Under the pieces are notes generated by a model, which saw only the letters and a list, made by a program, of their open reading frames with translations, was not told the origin of the DNA and did not search any database. Positions 26,460 through 38,083 of a DNA stretch of 64,000 nt are shown here, piece after piece. The stretch comes from Bryobacteraceae bacterium (GTDB taxonomy: Bacteria; Acidobacteriota; Terriglobia; Bryobacterales; Bryobacteraceae). The stretch is from positions 1-64,000 of the forward strand of contig JARKOC010000469.1 in assembly GCA_029975915.1 (NCBI GenBank), read 5' to 3'. Each line of letters begins with the position of its first letter. The stretch's first letter is position 1. The position numbers and the translations under genes are program-made.

Positions 26460-26927
26460 GTGAAAGCAGGCAGCAAGACCAAGGCCGCCATCCTCTGCCT
26501 CGGCAACGCCGACAGGGGCGACGATGCCCAGGGAGCTTGCTGCGCGGATCTGCTGGCGCGGCGTGCCATTCCAACGCGAATTCTGGATGGCAAGGCATTC
26601 GAATTGATGGATGTTTTCCGGACGCACCGGCACGTGATCCTGGTGGACGCGATCATTTCGGGCAAGCATCCTCCCGGCTACCTTCATCGCTTCGACGGGA
26701 CGCCTGCCGAGGTCGCTCCGTTCGCACAGTGTTGCTCAACGCATGGATTCGGACTGGGCGAGGCGTTGCGGTTGGGGGCGGTCCTGAAGGCCTTGCCGGA
26801 GAGATTGACGATCTTTGGCATCGAAGCCGAGTCGTTTGAGTGGGGGGCTGCGCCTTCACCGGCAGTTGCGGCGTCGATGGAAGCTCTTGCCCAGGCTGTC
26901 GCTGAGGAGTGGGGGATGGCAGGCTAG
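26460..26927 (+). CDS. Hydrogenase maturation protease (HyaD/HycI-like)
   Basis: A protein of ~155 residues resembling the endopeptidases that trim the C-terminus of the [NiFe]-hydrogenase large subunit after Ni insertion. AAILCLGNADRGDDAQGACCADLL matches the N-terminal GN(P)xRGDDG(V)G motif, VILVDAIISG carries the second metal-binding Asp, and CCSTHGFGLGEALRLG matches the conserved S-x-H-x-x-x-x-x-x-L region. The frame is open from TTG 26421; I prefer GTG 26460 because the family starts just before the first strand. It lies 36 bases before hypF, but no hydrogenase structural gene is present, so its substrate is encoded elsewhere or it acts differently. Confidence 0.8.
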   Translation: MKAGSKTKAAILCLGNADRGDDAQGACCADLLARRAIPTRILDGKAFELMDVFRTHRHVILVDAIISGKHPPGYLHRFDGTPAEVAPFAQCCSTHGFGLGEALRLGAVLKALPERLTIFGIEAESFEWGAAPSPAVAASMEALAQAVAEEWGMAG

Positions 26928-26963
26928 AAAGTACGGGCCCCCTCCCGCAGAGCCTGTTGTATC

Positions 26964-29117
26964 ATGCCCCTTCCGGTGGACCCCACGACGACACGTCTCC
27001 GCATCTCGCTGGCGGGCGCCTTGCAGGGCGCCGGATTCCGGCCGTTTGTCCATAACCTGGCGGTTTCACTCTCGCTTGCCGGGCTGGTGAGAAACACGTG
27101 CGCCGGAGCGCTGATTGAGGTGGAGGGACCACAGCCGCACGTTGAGGAGTTCGTCCGGCTCCTGCATGAACAATTGCCGCCGGCGGCGTTAATCCTGGCG
27201 GAGGAATCCTCAATACTGGCGCCGGCCGGACTATCCGGTTTCCAAATTCTGGAGAGTGAACCAAACGAACCAAAGACGGCCGCGATTTTGCCGGATTTGG
27301 CGACCTGCATGGAGTGTCTTCGGGAACTCAATCACCCATCAGAGCGCCGATTCGCCTATCCGTTCACCAACTGCACCCGATGCGGCCCTAGGTTCACCAT
27401 CATCACGGCAATTCCATATGACCGGCCAAACACCACGATGGCCGGCTTCCCGTTGTGCGACTGCTGCCAGGCCGAGTACGGCAATCCCGAGGACCGCCGG
27501 TTCCACGCCCAGCCGATCGCCTGCCCGGTGTGCGGCCCCCGGCTCAACGTTTCAGTTGAGATGGCAGCCGGGACGCTTGCCTCGGGCGGCATTCTTGCGC
27601 TGAAAGGGATCGGCGGGTATCAGTTGCTTTGCGACGCGCGCCAGGAAGGCGCGGTCCTGCGGTTACGGGAAAGAAAGCTGCGCGAGTGGAAGCCTTTTGC
27701 CGTACTGATGCCGTCGATCGAGGAACTCCGCCTCCACGCTGAGGTTTCTTCAGACGAGGCCGCACTACTGACTTCGCCGGCAGCGCCGATTGTCCTGTTG
27801 CGGGCGCTACCCGAATCGAGTCTCGCCGAACCGGTCAGGCGCGGATCGCCGTGGCTGGGGGCGATGCTGCCCTATTCTCCTTTGCACCATTTGTTGATGA
27901 GTGCTTTCCCTTATCCCGTCGTTTGCACTTCGGGCAATCTCTCGGACGAGCCCATCGCCATCCGGAACCAGGAGGCGCACGAACGACTCGGGGGCGTCGC
28001 CGATTCGTTCCTCGACCACGACCGGCCCATCGCGAGGCCATGCGACGATTCAGTGGCGCGCATCAGCGCTGGACGGGCCAGTCTGCTGCGCAGGGCGCGC
28101 GGCTACGCGCCGCTGCCAGTCTGGGTAGGCCGCGCACTGCCGAGGGTTCTGGCCCTTGGCGGACATCTGAAGAACACTGTGGCCTTGGCGCTCGGCCGCC
28201 AGGTCGTCGTCTCTCAGCACGTCGGCGACCTGGATTCACCCGAGTCGCGCGACGCTTTTCTTCAGACGATCGAGGATTTGTGCGTACTATACGACTTCCG
28301 GCCCGACGTGGCGGCATGCGACCTCCATCCGGACTACTATTCCTCGCTGCACGCCGTCACGCTGGGCCTGCCCGTGGTCCGGGTCCAGCACCATCATGCG
28401 CACGCAGCTGCCTGCATCGCCGAGAACGGGTTGGAGGGCCCTGTTCTGGCCGTCGTATGGGATGGAACGGGGTTGGGGCTGGACCGGACGATCTGGGGAG
28501 GCGAGATGTTTCTGGTTGAGAACTGGCGATTCACCCGCGTTTCCCACTTGCGCCGGTTCCTCTTGCCCGGAGGGGATGCGGCGATGAAGGATTGCTCGCG
28601 TCCGGCAAGCGGGATTCTGCACGAACTGGGCCGGCAGTCACCCTACCAGCAGGTCCTTCATCACCGGTTGAACTGCATCGAGACGTCGTCGGTGGGGCGG
28701 CTTTTCGACGCTTTCGCACACCTGGGAGGCCTTACGGAGATAAACCGTTTTGAGGGTGAGGCCGGACTATTGCTCGAAGCGGCGGCAATGCGGCAAGAGG
28801 GGGGATCTGCCGTCCCGATGCCGGACGGCGACTGGCGGGAGCTTGCCGGTACATTCATCGAGCATCCTTCCCCCCGTGCACTGCACGAATCGCTAGTGGG
28901 TTGGATCGTCGAAACGGCGTTAAGGACAGGGGTGAAACAAGTGGCTCTTTCGGGCGGCTGTTTTCAAAACGCCTTGCTCACATCACTGGCGATCGAGAAA
29001 CTAGCGCTTCACGGGATTCACACGGCGACTCATCAAAGAGTTCCAGCCAACGATGGGGGAATTTCTCTGGGACAGGCAGTGCTGGCGTCCACAGGCCACC
29101 ACACGGTGAGCGCATAA
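26964..29117 (+). CDS. hypF: Carbamoyltransferase HypF
   Basis: A 717-residue HypF with all its usual domains: acylphosphatase-like (GALQGAGFRPFVHNLA, ~18-33), two zinc-finger-like pairs (CMEC/CTRC and CDCC/CPVC, ~113-190), a YrdC-like domain (~200-385; GGILALKGIGGYQLLCDA), and a C-terminal Kae1-like domain (VRVQHHHAHAAACIAENG, VVWDGTGLGLDRTIWGGEMF, LSGGCFQNALL). It converts carbamoyl phosphate and ATP to a carbamoyl adenylate and passes the group to HypE, forming the cyanide ligands of the [NiFe] site. It follows a maturation protease gene. HypA-E and hydrogenase subunits are not in this window. Confidence 0.95.
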   Translation: MPLPVDPTTTRLRISLAGALQGAGFRPFVHNLAVSLSLAGLVRNTCAGALIEVEGPQPHVEEFVRLLHEQLPPAALILAEESSILAPAGLSGFQILESEPNEPKTAAILPDLATCMECLRELNHPSERRFAYPFTNCTRCGPRFTIITAIPYDRPNTTMAGFPLCDCCQAEYGNPEDRRFHAQPIACPVCGPRLNVSVEMAAGTLASGGILALKGIGGYQLLCDARQEGAVLRLRERKLREWKPFAVLMPSIEELRLHAEVSSDEAALLTSPAAPIVLLRALPESSLAEPVRRGSPWLGAMLPYSPLHHLLMSAFPYPVVCTSGNLSDEPIAIRNQEAHERLGGVADSFLDHDRPIARPCDDSVARISAGRASLLRRARGYAPLPVWVGRALPRVLALGGHLKNTVALALGRQVVVSQHVGDLDSPESRDAFLQTIEDLCVLYDFRPDVAACDLHPDYYSSLHAVTLGLPVVRVQHHHAHAAACIAENGLEGPVLAVVWDGTGLGLDRTIWGGEMFLVENWRFTRVSHLRRFLLPGGDAAMKDCSRPASGILHELGRQSPYQQVLHHRLNCIETSSVGRLFDAFAHLGGLTEINRFEGEAGLLLEAAAMRQEGGSAVPMPDGDWRELAGTFIEHPSPRALHESLVGWIVETALRTGVKQVALSGGCFQNALLTSLAIEKLALHGIHTATHQRVPANDGGISLGQAVLASTGHHTVSA

Positions 29118-29172
29118 GCGCGGGTGTGGAGACCCGCTGGGCATTGGCCGAGGCGCTGGAACACTGCGGCGT

Positions 29173-29526
29173 TTAGGCGCCTGAGTAGCTACCTGCAGCG
29201 GCTGGCTCGAGGATGGCCGTCATCGAGCCTTTGCACTTGGGCATGCGCCAATCGGGTCCGTAGGCGTGAATCTGGTCCTTGGCAAACTCGGCGGCCTCGA
29301 ATTCGCAAGTCATTACGGTGGTGCGGCCGGTTGTGTCCACTTCTACGGCATGGCTGTAAGCCTCTTGCGCCGTTTTAAAGAACAGGCGGACCAGCATTTC
29401 GATGACGTAGTCATATGTGTGGTCATCGTCGTCCAGCAAGACGACGTTCCACAGCGGCGTGAGCTGTTCCTGTCCGGCGCCCTCCACAGTTGGAGTTGCC
29501 GATGGCGTAGAGGATGGCATTTCCAA
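29173..29526 (-). CDS. clpS: ATP-dependent Clp protease adaptor ClpS
   Basis: A 117-residue adaptor. The core starts with WNVVLLDDDDHTYDYVIEML and continues with the typical AYSHAVEVDTTGRTTVMTCEFEAAEFAKDQIHAYGPD. The flexible N-terminal extension is rich in Ser, Pro and Thr. ClpS binds the ClpA N-domain and hands N-end-rule substrates to ClpAP in the cytosol; the Asp pair and the following Thr-Tyr lie where the amino-acid pocket is formed. ClpA is not adjacent. The gene is convergent with hypF (55-base gap). An ATG two codons further in is an alternative start. Confidence 0.92.
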   Translation of the reverse strand: MEMPSSTPSATPTVEGAGQEQLTPLWNVVLLDDDDHTYDYVIEMLVRLFFKTAQEAYSHAVEVDTTGRTTVMTCEFEAAEFAKDQIHAYGPDWRMPKCKGSMTAILEPAAAGSYSGA

Positions 29527-29719
29527 TCCGATCCTCTAGTCTCTCACGAGGCGGGGCGGAATGTCGGCTTGGCGGAGTCGCGAAGGCGGTGGTGAACCCG
29601 TTGCTCTGCGTGGCACACGGCTGGACAAGAGGAACCGCTGCCGTAAGAAGGTTTCCCAGACTTGCGTCCAAGTGCGAACCAGCCGCCCGCATTCGGGAGT
29701 GGCGCGTTGCGACAATCCG

Positions 29720-30277
29720 CTACGCAACACCGCGCCGAGCCGCCATCTCCTCGCCAATCGCCGAACGCTCCTCCGGGGTCAGCGCTGCGTCTGCCGCCGG
29801 GAACACCTCACCATCCTCAACAGCGATGTGCCGCCGGTACAACTGCGTTAGCTCCGCCAAAATTTCGCTGAGCCGTCTCGACTCTGCTTCTTTCAGTTGC
29901 CCGCCGCCAAGCCATTTTCTACCCAAAACGTCGACTTCTTCGTGCAACTTGGCTGCGAGGTCATGATCCTGCTCGAGCGCCTGCACTTTAACAAGCGCCG
30001 CCTCAAGGTTGGCCGCCCGATTGGCCCTCATCCTGGTGAACAGGCTCTCCTCCTCGTCGGCCGTGTGCTTGGGCGCGGCTTCTCTGAAATAGCGCAGCGC
30101 GTTTTCCCAGGCTGAACGCTGCGCTCCGCTGAGTGGCGCTTCGTTCACCGACCCGGCAACATGAACCAGCACACCGAGAAACCTCTCGATTCGCCGGTGA
30201 CAGTCCCGCAGCAAGCCGACCGGGTTGTCAAACGTACTCTCCGCTTTCCCCCCAATCACGATTGGCATCATCTTCAT
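29720..30277 (-). CDS. Hemerythrin HHE-domain protein
   Basis: A 185-residue four-helix protein of the HHE cation-binding family. Likely iron ligands are His27 (DCHRRIERFL), His71 with the following Glu (HTADEEESLF), His105 and His112 (EQDHDLAAKLHEEV), and His150 with Glu154 (RRHIAVEDGEVFP). The start is ATG 30277, five bases after AGGAG; the open frame upstream of it is unrelated. Hemerythrin-like proteins bind O2 or sense iron or nitrosative stress; the role is not determinable. It is divergent from the beta-helix gene, with 231 bases between the starts that hold no other gene. Confidence 0.85.
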   Translation of the reverse strand: MKMMPIVIGGKAESTFDNPVGLLRDCHRRIERFLGVLVHVAGSVNEAPLSGAQRSAWENALRYFREAAPKHTADEEESLFTRMRANRAANLEAALVKVQALEQDHDLAAKLHEEVDVLGRKWLGGGQLKEAESRRLSEILAELTQLYRRHIAVEDGEVFPAADAALTPEERSAIGEEMAARRGVA

Positions 30278-30508
30278 GCTACTCCTGAAGCTGTCACACT
30301 GTACTGATCTGTACAGCTTCCAGGCGGCCGCCCCGGTCCAAGTGAGGCAGGACACCGGGCTTTTGCCGGTTTCCGCGCTTCTTTCCAACCCAAACACATG
30401 AGCTCTGCGGCATGGCGGTTTATCTCTACCTCCGGAGTGCCTATGATATTGATTTGCCGGCAAAGCAGGCCATGATCCGGCTTGCCGGATTTGGGAGGTG
30501 AGCGTCCG

Positions 30509-32416
30509 ATGGCAAACCGTCTGTTCTGGTGCGTCGTCCTGGTGCAGTGCTTGAGCCTTCTACAGGCGGCCGAATGGCATGTCTCAGTGAAAGGGAGTGA
30601 TGCGAACAATGGCTCGGCTGCAACGCCATTCCGGACGATCTCTGCCGCGGCGAAGGTGGCCCAGCCCGGTGATGTCGTCACGGTCCATGCCGGCGTGTAC
30701 CGCGAACGCGTCACGCCACCGAGAGGCGGCGACTCTGACGCACGGCGCATCACTTACCAATCGGCGCCGGGAGAAGTGGCGGAGATCAAGGGGTCGGAGG
30801 CCGTTCGGGGATGGCAGCGTTTCAAAGGCGAAGTCTGGAAACTCACCTTGCCGGACTCCTTTTTCGGCCGCTACAACCCTTACAAAGACTTGATCGAAGG
30901 CGATTGGTTCACCTCCAAGGGCCGCCCACATCACACCGGAGAGGTCTATATCAACGGCCAGCCGCTGTTCGAAGTGGCCACGCTCGACGGGGTCCTGAAC
31001 CCTCAACCTTACCCAGATGCCCGCGAACCCGACGCTTCGCTATGGACCTGGTTCACCGAAGCTGGCGAGGGTGAGACCCACATTTACGCCAATTTTCACG
31101 GCAAGAACCCGAACGGCGAGTTGACCGAAATCAGTGTGCGCAACAGTTGCTTCTACCCGGAAAAGCCCGGCGTCAACTACATTACCGTCCGCGGATTCCG
31201 TATGCGGCATGCGGCCACACAATGGGCGGCGCCCACGGCCGAACAGATCGGGCTGATTGGCACGCATTGGAGCAAGGGCTGGATCATCGAGGACAACGTG
31301 ATCAGCGATTCGCGTTGCTCATGCATCACCTTGGGCAAGGATCGCTCGACGGGGCACAACGTCTGGAACAGCAATCCGAAGAAAGACGGCGCCACTCACT
31401 ACAACGAAGTCATCCTGCGTGCGCTCGACATTGGCTGGTCCCGCGCCAACATCGGCTCGCACGTGGTTCGCAACAACACGATCTTCAACTGCGAACAGGC
31501 CGGAATCGCCGGCAGTCTGGGCGCCGTGTTCAGCCGCATCACAGGCAACCACATCTACAACGTCTGGGCGCGGCGCGCGTTCACCGGCGCCGAAATGGGA
31601 GGCATCAAGCTGCACGGCGCCATCGATGTTCTGATCCGGAACAACCGGATTCACAACACCGGACGCGGCCTGTGGATGGACTGGATGGCGCAAGGCACAC
31701 GCATCAGCTCAAACCTGCTCTACGACAACACCACCGATGACCTGTTCGTCGAAGTCAACCACGGCCCGTTCGTGGTGGACAATAATCTGTTCCTGTCGCC
31801 TGTCAGCCTGCGGGACTGGTCAGAAGGTGGCGCCTATGCCCACAATCTCTTCGCCGGCCTCATCATGAGCCGGCCGGAGTTGAACCGCTGGACGCCATAT
31901 CACCGGGCGCACGCGACGGCGCTGGCTGGCGTGACGCTGACCAGCGGCGGCGACAACCGGTTCTTCAACAACATCTTCAACGCCGCCGGACCAGAGCCGG
32001 CGCAGCCTGCGGACAAATTGAGCATAAACGGCTTCGGCACGTGGGTTTACGACGTGCGAAAGTTCCCCTCGATGGCGGCGGGCAACGCCTATCTGAACGG
32101 CGCGCGCCCGTATGCCGGGGAACACAATCCGGCCGTTCTGAAAGACATCGATGCGAAACCGCGCATCTCTGAAGCCAACGGGCAAGTGTTCCTCCATTTG
32201 ACGCTCGACCCAGCGCTCCAGAGGGTTCCTTCCGTGCGAGTGACCACCGAACTACTCGGCAGAACGCAAGTGGCCGAACTCGGCTTCGACGATTACGACG
32301 GCTCACCACTGGCCATCGACGCTGGATATTCATTCAACGCACCGGTGAAGAGCGCGCCGAAGGTCGGGCCGTTTTGGACGTCCGGCAGCGGTGATGTCAG
32401 TTTGCGCGTCTGGTGA
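30509..32416 (+). CDS. Secreted right-handed parallel beta-helix protein (DUF1565-like)
   Basis: A 635-residue secreted protein starting at ATG 30509 (TTGGGAGGTGAG upstream), with signal peptide MANRLFWCVVLVQCLSLLQA. WHVSVKGSDANNGSAATPFRTISAAAKVAQPGDVVTVHAGVYRE is the standard opening of PL9/DUF1565 beta-helix proteins. Short repeated turns follow (VRNNTIFNCEQAGIAG, ITGNHIYNVWARR, LIRNNRIHNTGRG). These proteins bind or cleave polysaccharides; the catalytic residues cannot be assigned. It probably acts outside the cell, with the other glycan enzymes of this window. Its end is 22 bases from the convergent M20 peptidase. Confidence 0.88.
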   Translation: MANRLFWCVVLVQCLSLLQAAEWHVSVKGSDANNGSAATPFRTISAAAKVAQPGDVVTVHAGVYRERVTPPRGGDSDARRITYQSAPGEVAEIKGSEAVRGWQRFKGEVWKLTLPDSFFGRYNPYKDLIEGDWFTSKGRPHHTGEVYINGQPLFEVATLDGVLNPQPYPDAREPDASLWTWFTEAGEGETHIYANFHGKNPNGELTEISVRNSCFYPEKPGVNYITVRGFRMRHAATQWAAPTAEQIGLIGTHWSKGWIIEDNVISDSRCSCITLGKDRSTGHNVWNSNPKKDGATHYNEVILRALDIGWSRANIGSHVVRNNTIFNCEQAGIAGSLGAVFSRITGNHIYNVWARRAFTGAEMGGIKLHGAIDVLIRNNRIHNTGRGLWMDWMAQGTRISSNLLYDNTTDDLFVEVNHGPFVVDNNLFLSPVSLRDWSEGGAYAHNLFAGLIMSRPELNRWTPYHRAHATALAGVTLTSGGDNRFFNNIFNAAGPEPAQPADKLSINGFGTWVYDVRKFPSMAAGNAYLNGARPYAGEHNPAVLKDIDAKPRISEANGQVFLHLTLDPALQRVPSVRVTTELLGRTQVAELGFDDYDGSPLAIDAGYSFNAPVKSAPKVGPFWTSGSGDVSLRVW

Positions 32417-32437
32417 ACCGCCCGGGCGGCGAAGGAC

Positions 32438-33793
32438 TCAGCCGAGCCGCTCTAAATATCGCGCAACCGCTTCAATGCCCCGGTAGAAGTTCGGCAGGTG
32501 GAACTTCTCGTTTGGCGAATGAAGATTGTCGTCGGGCAAACCGAAACCCATCAGGACGCTGGGGATGCCCATGTTTTCGGCGAAAGTCCCGACGATGGGA
32601 ATCGATCCCCCTGAACGCATATAAACAGTTTTCGCGCCGAAGATCTCCTCCATCGCCGACGCCGCCGCCTGGATGAACCGGTTCGACGTGTTCACAAGCG
32701 ACGGCCCGGCGCCGTGCAGCAGCACGAAGCGTGCTTTCACGCCCTTCGGGCAGGCTGCCTCCACTGCCGCTGTCACCTGTTTCACCACTTCGTCCGGGTC
32801 CTGGTCGGCCACCAGCCGCAGGCTGACCTTGGCGACGGCTTTGGCAGGAATCACCGTTTTGGCTCCTTCGCCGGTGAAGCCGCCCTTAATGCCGTGAACT
32901 TCGAACGTCGGCCGCGCCCAGGTACGCTCGAAGACGCTGAAGCCCGGCTCGCCGGTCAGCTCGGTTGATCCGACTTCTTTTTCGAGATACTCGGCTTCGT
33001 TGAACGGCAATGTCCGCCAGGCAGCCTGCTCGGCATCGGTCGGTTTCACGACTCGGTCATAAAAACCTGGAATCTGAATGCGCCCGTCCCTGTCCTTGAG
33101 AGCGGTCAGGATCTCGGCCACGGCCATGAGCGGGTTGGGAGCGGCGCCGCCGTAGACGCCGGAGTGCAGGTCCTGCTTTGGTCCGATTACATGGATTTCG
33201 CCATAGACGATGCCGCGCAGACCGGTGCAAATGGTTGGCAATTCGGGCGCGAACATCTCGCTGTCGCAGATCACCACGACATCGGCGGCGAGTTGCGCTG
33301 GCTTTTCGCCGACATAGGCGGTGATTGCTTCCCCGCCCGCCTCCTCCTCGCCTTCGAGAATGAACTTCACGTTGACCGGCAGCCGGCCGTCGCGCTCCAT
33401 CAAATACTCGACGGCCTTCACTTGAATCCAGGTCTGCCCCTTGTCGTCGCTCGTGCCGCGGGCGAAGATGTCGTTGCCGCGGATTTCTGGTTCGAACGGC
33501 GGCGACTTCCATTCATCGAGCGGGTCGGGCGGCTGCACGTCGTAGTGGCCGTAGAACAGCACCGTGGGTTGACCTGGTGCGCCCAACCATTCGCCATAGA
33601 CCATCGGGTGGCCAGAGCCGCGCCGGATGAGTTCGGTCCGGGTCATCCCGGCTTTGTCCAGGGCCGCTCGGACGAATTGAGCCGCCCGTTCGACATCCCC
33701 TTTGTGCTCGGGCAGCGACGAAACGCTGGGAATGCGCAGCCATTCGATCAGTTCGTCCAGCGCCCGCTTTTTGAAGCCTTCGCTCACCGGCAT
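32438..33793 (-). CDS. M20-family metallo-dipeptidase
   Basis: A 451-residue zinc peptidase of the ArgE/DapE/CPG2 clan. The metal and catalytic motifs are in order: TVLFYGHYDVQPPDPLDEW (His, Asp), IFARGTSDDKGQ (bridging Asp), ILEGEEEAGGEAI (Glu pair), ICDSEMF (Asp), QDLHSGVYGG (dimer-domain His) and the C-terminal SGGSIPIVGTFAENMG. The family is cytosolic and cleaves dipeptides or related amides; the closest pattern is the carnosinase/Dug1-like branch. A strong AAGGAGG lies upstream. It is divergent from the thioredoxin-domain gene with only 53 bases between the starts. Confidence 0.94.
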   Translation of the reverse strand: MPVSEGFKKRALDELIEWLRIPSVSSLPEHKGDVERAAQFVRAALDKAGMTRTELIRRGSGHPMVYGEWLGAPGQPTVLFYGHYDVQPPDPLDEWKSPPFEPEIRGNDIFARGTSDDKGQTWIQVKAVEYLMERDGRLPVNVKFILEGEEEAGGEAITAYVGEKPAQLAADVVVICDSEMFAPELPTICTGLRGIVYGEIHVIGPKQDLHSGVYGGAAPNPLMAVAEILTALKDRDGRIQIPGFYDRVVKPTDAEQAAWRTLPFNEAEYLEKEVGSTELTGEPGFSVFERTWARPTFEVHGIKGGFTGEGAKTVIPAKAVAKVSLRLVADQDPDEVVKQVTAAVEAACPKGVKARFVLLHGAGPSLVNTSNRFIQAAASAMEEIFGAKTVYMRSGGSIPIVGTFAENMGIPSVLMGFGLPDDNLHSPNEKFHLPNFYRGIEAVARYLERLG

Positions 33794-33846
33794 GAATCCA
33801 ACCTCCTTCAGGCCGCCGTTTGGCCGTATACTCGCCTACTTTTACC

Positions 33847-35985
<2,139 letters not shown>

Positions 35986-36118
35986 CGATTGTCAGAGATC
36001 CCTGGCGACAGCGGGATTGGGTCTGATGCCTGCGTTTGAGCTGGCAGTATGCGCCATCCTGGGGAGGCCCGCTTTCTCAAGGGCGGTATTATTCAAGTTC
36101 CATCAGAGGAGGTTCAAG

Positions 36119-36622
36119 ATGAGACAGACGACATTCAAGGGCGGCCCGCTCGAACTCGCCGGACCCGAACTGAAGGCCGGCGATCCGGCTCCAGAGTTTC
36201 AGGCAGTCGACAAAGGGATGCAACCCATCAACCTGGCGTCAACCGGTTCCAAGGTGAGGGTCTTCAGCGTGGTCCCCTCGCTCGACACGCCCGTTTGTGA
36301 CGCGCAGACCAAACGGTTCAACGACGAAGCGGCCAAGAGCAGCAATATCGACTTCTACACGGTGAGCGTCGATCTGCCTTTCGCGCAAAACCGCTGGTGC
36401 ACCAGCTTCGGCGTCGACAACGTGAAAATGATTTCCGATCATAAATTCGGCAGCTTCGGCGAGAACTACGGAACGATGATTAAGGATTGGCGCATCGAGT
36501 CGCGCGCTCTGTTCGTGGTCGATCAGAACAACGTCATCCAGTACGCCGAGTACGTGCCCGAGGTGGCCGATCACCCGAACTACGACGCGGCGCTGGCCAA
36601 GGCCCGGGAACTCGCCGGCTAA
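36119..36622 (+). CDS. tpx: Thiol peroxidase Tpx
   Basis: A 167-residue peroxiredoxin of typical Tpx length. The peroxidatic cysteine is Cys60 in SLDTPVCDAQTKRFN and the resolving cysteine is Cys94 in QNRWCTSFG. It starts FKGGPLELAGPELKAGDPAPEF and ends VADHPNYDAALAKARELAG, both typical. It reduces H2O2 and alkyl hydroperoxides using thioredoxin. ATG 36119 has a full AGGAGG six bases upstream; the earlier in-frame start at 36017 is therefore unlikely. It sits 133 bases downstream of the thioredoxin-domain gene. Confidence 0.96.
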   Translation: MRQTTFKGGPLELAGPELKAGDPAPEFQAVDKGMQPINLASTGSKVRVFSVVPSLDTPVCDAQTKRFNDEAAKSSNIDFYTVSVDLPFAQNRWCTSFGVDNVKMISDHKFGSFGENYGTMIKDWRIESRALFVVDQNNVIQYAEYVPEVADHPNYDAALAKARELAG

Positions 36623-36706
36623 CCTGAATTTCAGCCCTCATGTTTTACCAACCAAGGGCGCGGGCCGGCAAGCTATAGCGGATCCACCTGCCGAATAGCG
36701 TTGACC

Positions 36707-36740
36707 GTGGCGTGGCCTGCTATCCTCGTCGCCACGCCAC
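36707..36740. other. 10-bp perfect inverted repeat between tpx and lhgO
   Basis: GTGGCGTGGC (36707-36716) and GCCACGCCAC (36731-36740) are exact reverse complements around a 14-base loop. There is no T-run. It could be a factor-dependent terminator, a regulator site or a short mobile repeat. The rest of 36623-36878 has no visible gene. Confidence 0.45.
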
Positions 36741-36878
36741 ATTCTCCATGGCCGTGTCCCCGTGACTCTGACCAATCCCACGCTGCGACATCTCCAGCGG
36801 CTCCTGCTCAATGCCCGCCTGTAGCCAAGCCCGGCGCCAGGACGATATCATCGATGGTTCCAGCACCGGATAGGCGGC

Positions 36879-38069
36879 ATGAGTAAAAGGAGCTTCATCG
36901 TTGTCGGCGGCGGCGCTGTCGGCTTGGCCACAGCCTACCGCGTCATGGAGCGGTTCCCTTCTGCCGAATTGACGCTGCTCGAGAAAGAGCCAGCTGTCTG
37001 CCGCCACCAGACGGGCAACAACAGCGGTGTGCTGCACTGCGGGCTGGCATACCGTCCCGGCACCGAGAAAGCGCGCCTGGCCGTTCGCGGCATCCGCCAG
37101 ATCACTGAGTTCTGCGCCCATCATGGGATCCGGCATGAAATCTGCGGCAAGCTCGTCGTCGCCACGAAGCAGGATCAGGTTCCCCGCCTCCACGACCTAT
37201 TCGAACGCGGGACGGCAAACGGGCTGAATGGTCTTGAGATTCTCACCCTCGAAGCGATGCGCGAGATCGAACCGCACGTCGCCGGAGTGGCCGGCCTGCG
37301 CGTGCCGGAGGAAGGCATCGTCGATTACCCAGGCTATTGCGAAATGCTCGCCAGTCTCATTGAGGAGTCCGGCGGCCGGGTTGTCACTTCAGCCACAGTC
37401 CTGCAACTCCGCCAAATCGACGGCGGATGGGTGGCCGTTACGCCAAAGGGCGACTACCGCGCATCATTTCTCATTACCTGTGCCGGACTTCAGGCCGACC
37501 GTGTCGCCCGGCTGGCAGGCGAGCGCCCCACTGTCCAGATCGTCCCCTTCCGCGGCGATTACTACAAGCTCAATCCTGAGGGCGAGAAACTGGTCCGGAA
37601 TCTGATCTATCCCGTCGCCGATAAGCGGTTCCCTTTCCTTGGCGTCCACCTCACCCGTCTCGCGCGCGGCGGCGTGGAGGCCGGACCCAACGCGGTTCTC
37701 GCCCTGAAACGCGAAGGCTACGGCAAGACTGATTTTGACTGGGAAGACGCGGCCGAGGCTGTCACCTTCCCAGGCCTGTGGCGATTCGCCTGCCGCCACC
37801 TCCGGATGTGCACAAACGAACTCCGCAGGGCCTTCAGCAAACGTCTGTTCTGCGAATCTCTCCAGACGCTCGTGCCAGAAATTCAGGAATATCATCTGCT
37901 GCCCGGTGGTTCAGGCGTCCGCGCCCAGGCCATGCGCCGTGAAGGGGTACTGGTTGAGGATTTCGACATCATCCAGCGTCAAAGCGCGATCCACGTCCTG
38001 AACGCGCCCAGTCCCGCCGCAACAGCCAGTTTGGCAATCGGAGAGAAGATCGCCGGGATGATCACCTGA
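36879..38069 (+). CDS. lhgO: L-2-hydroxyglutarate oxidase/dehydrogenase
   Basis: A 396-residue FAD protein of the DAO family. The dinucleotide motif is FIVVGGGAVGLATAYRVME. HQTGNNSGVLHCGLAYRPGTEKARLAVRG is the signature that separates L-2-hydroxyglutarate oxidases from other DAO enzymes; RFPFLGVHLTR and EAGPNAVLALKREGY are further family landmarks. The enzyme oxidises L-2-hydroxyglutarate to 2-oxoglutarate, passing electrons to the membrane quinone pool or O2. It is convergent with the CoA-binding protein gene (14 bases between the ends). Confidence 0.93.
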   Translation: MSKRSFIVVGGGAVGLATAYRVMERFPSAELTLLEKEPAVCRHQTGNNSGVLHCGLAYRPGTEKARLAVRGIRQITEFCAHHGIRHEICGKLVVATKQDQVPRLHDLFERGTANGLNGLEILTLEAMREIEPHVAGVAGLRVPEEGIVDYPGYCEMLASLIEESGGRVVTSATVLQLRQIDGGWVAVTPKGDYRASFLITCAGLQADRVARLAGERPTVQIVPFRGDYYKLNPEGEKLVRNLIYPVADKRFPFLGVHLTRLARGGVEAGPNAVLALKREGYGKTDFDWEDAAEAVTFPGLWRFACRHLRMCTNELRRAFSKRLFCESLQTLVPEIQEYHLLPGGSGVRAQAMRREGVLVEDFDIIQRQSAIHVLNAPSPAATASLAIGEKIAGMIT

Positions 38070-38083
38070 AGCGCCGCGCAGGT

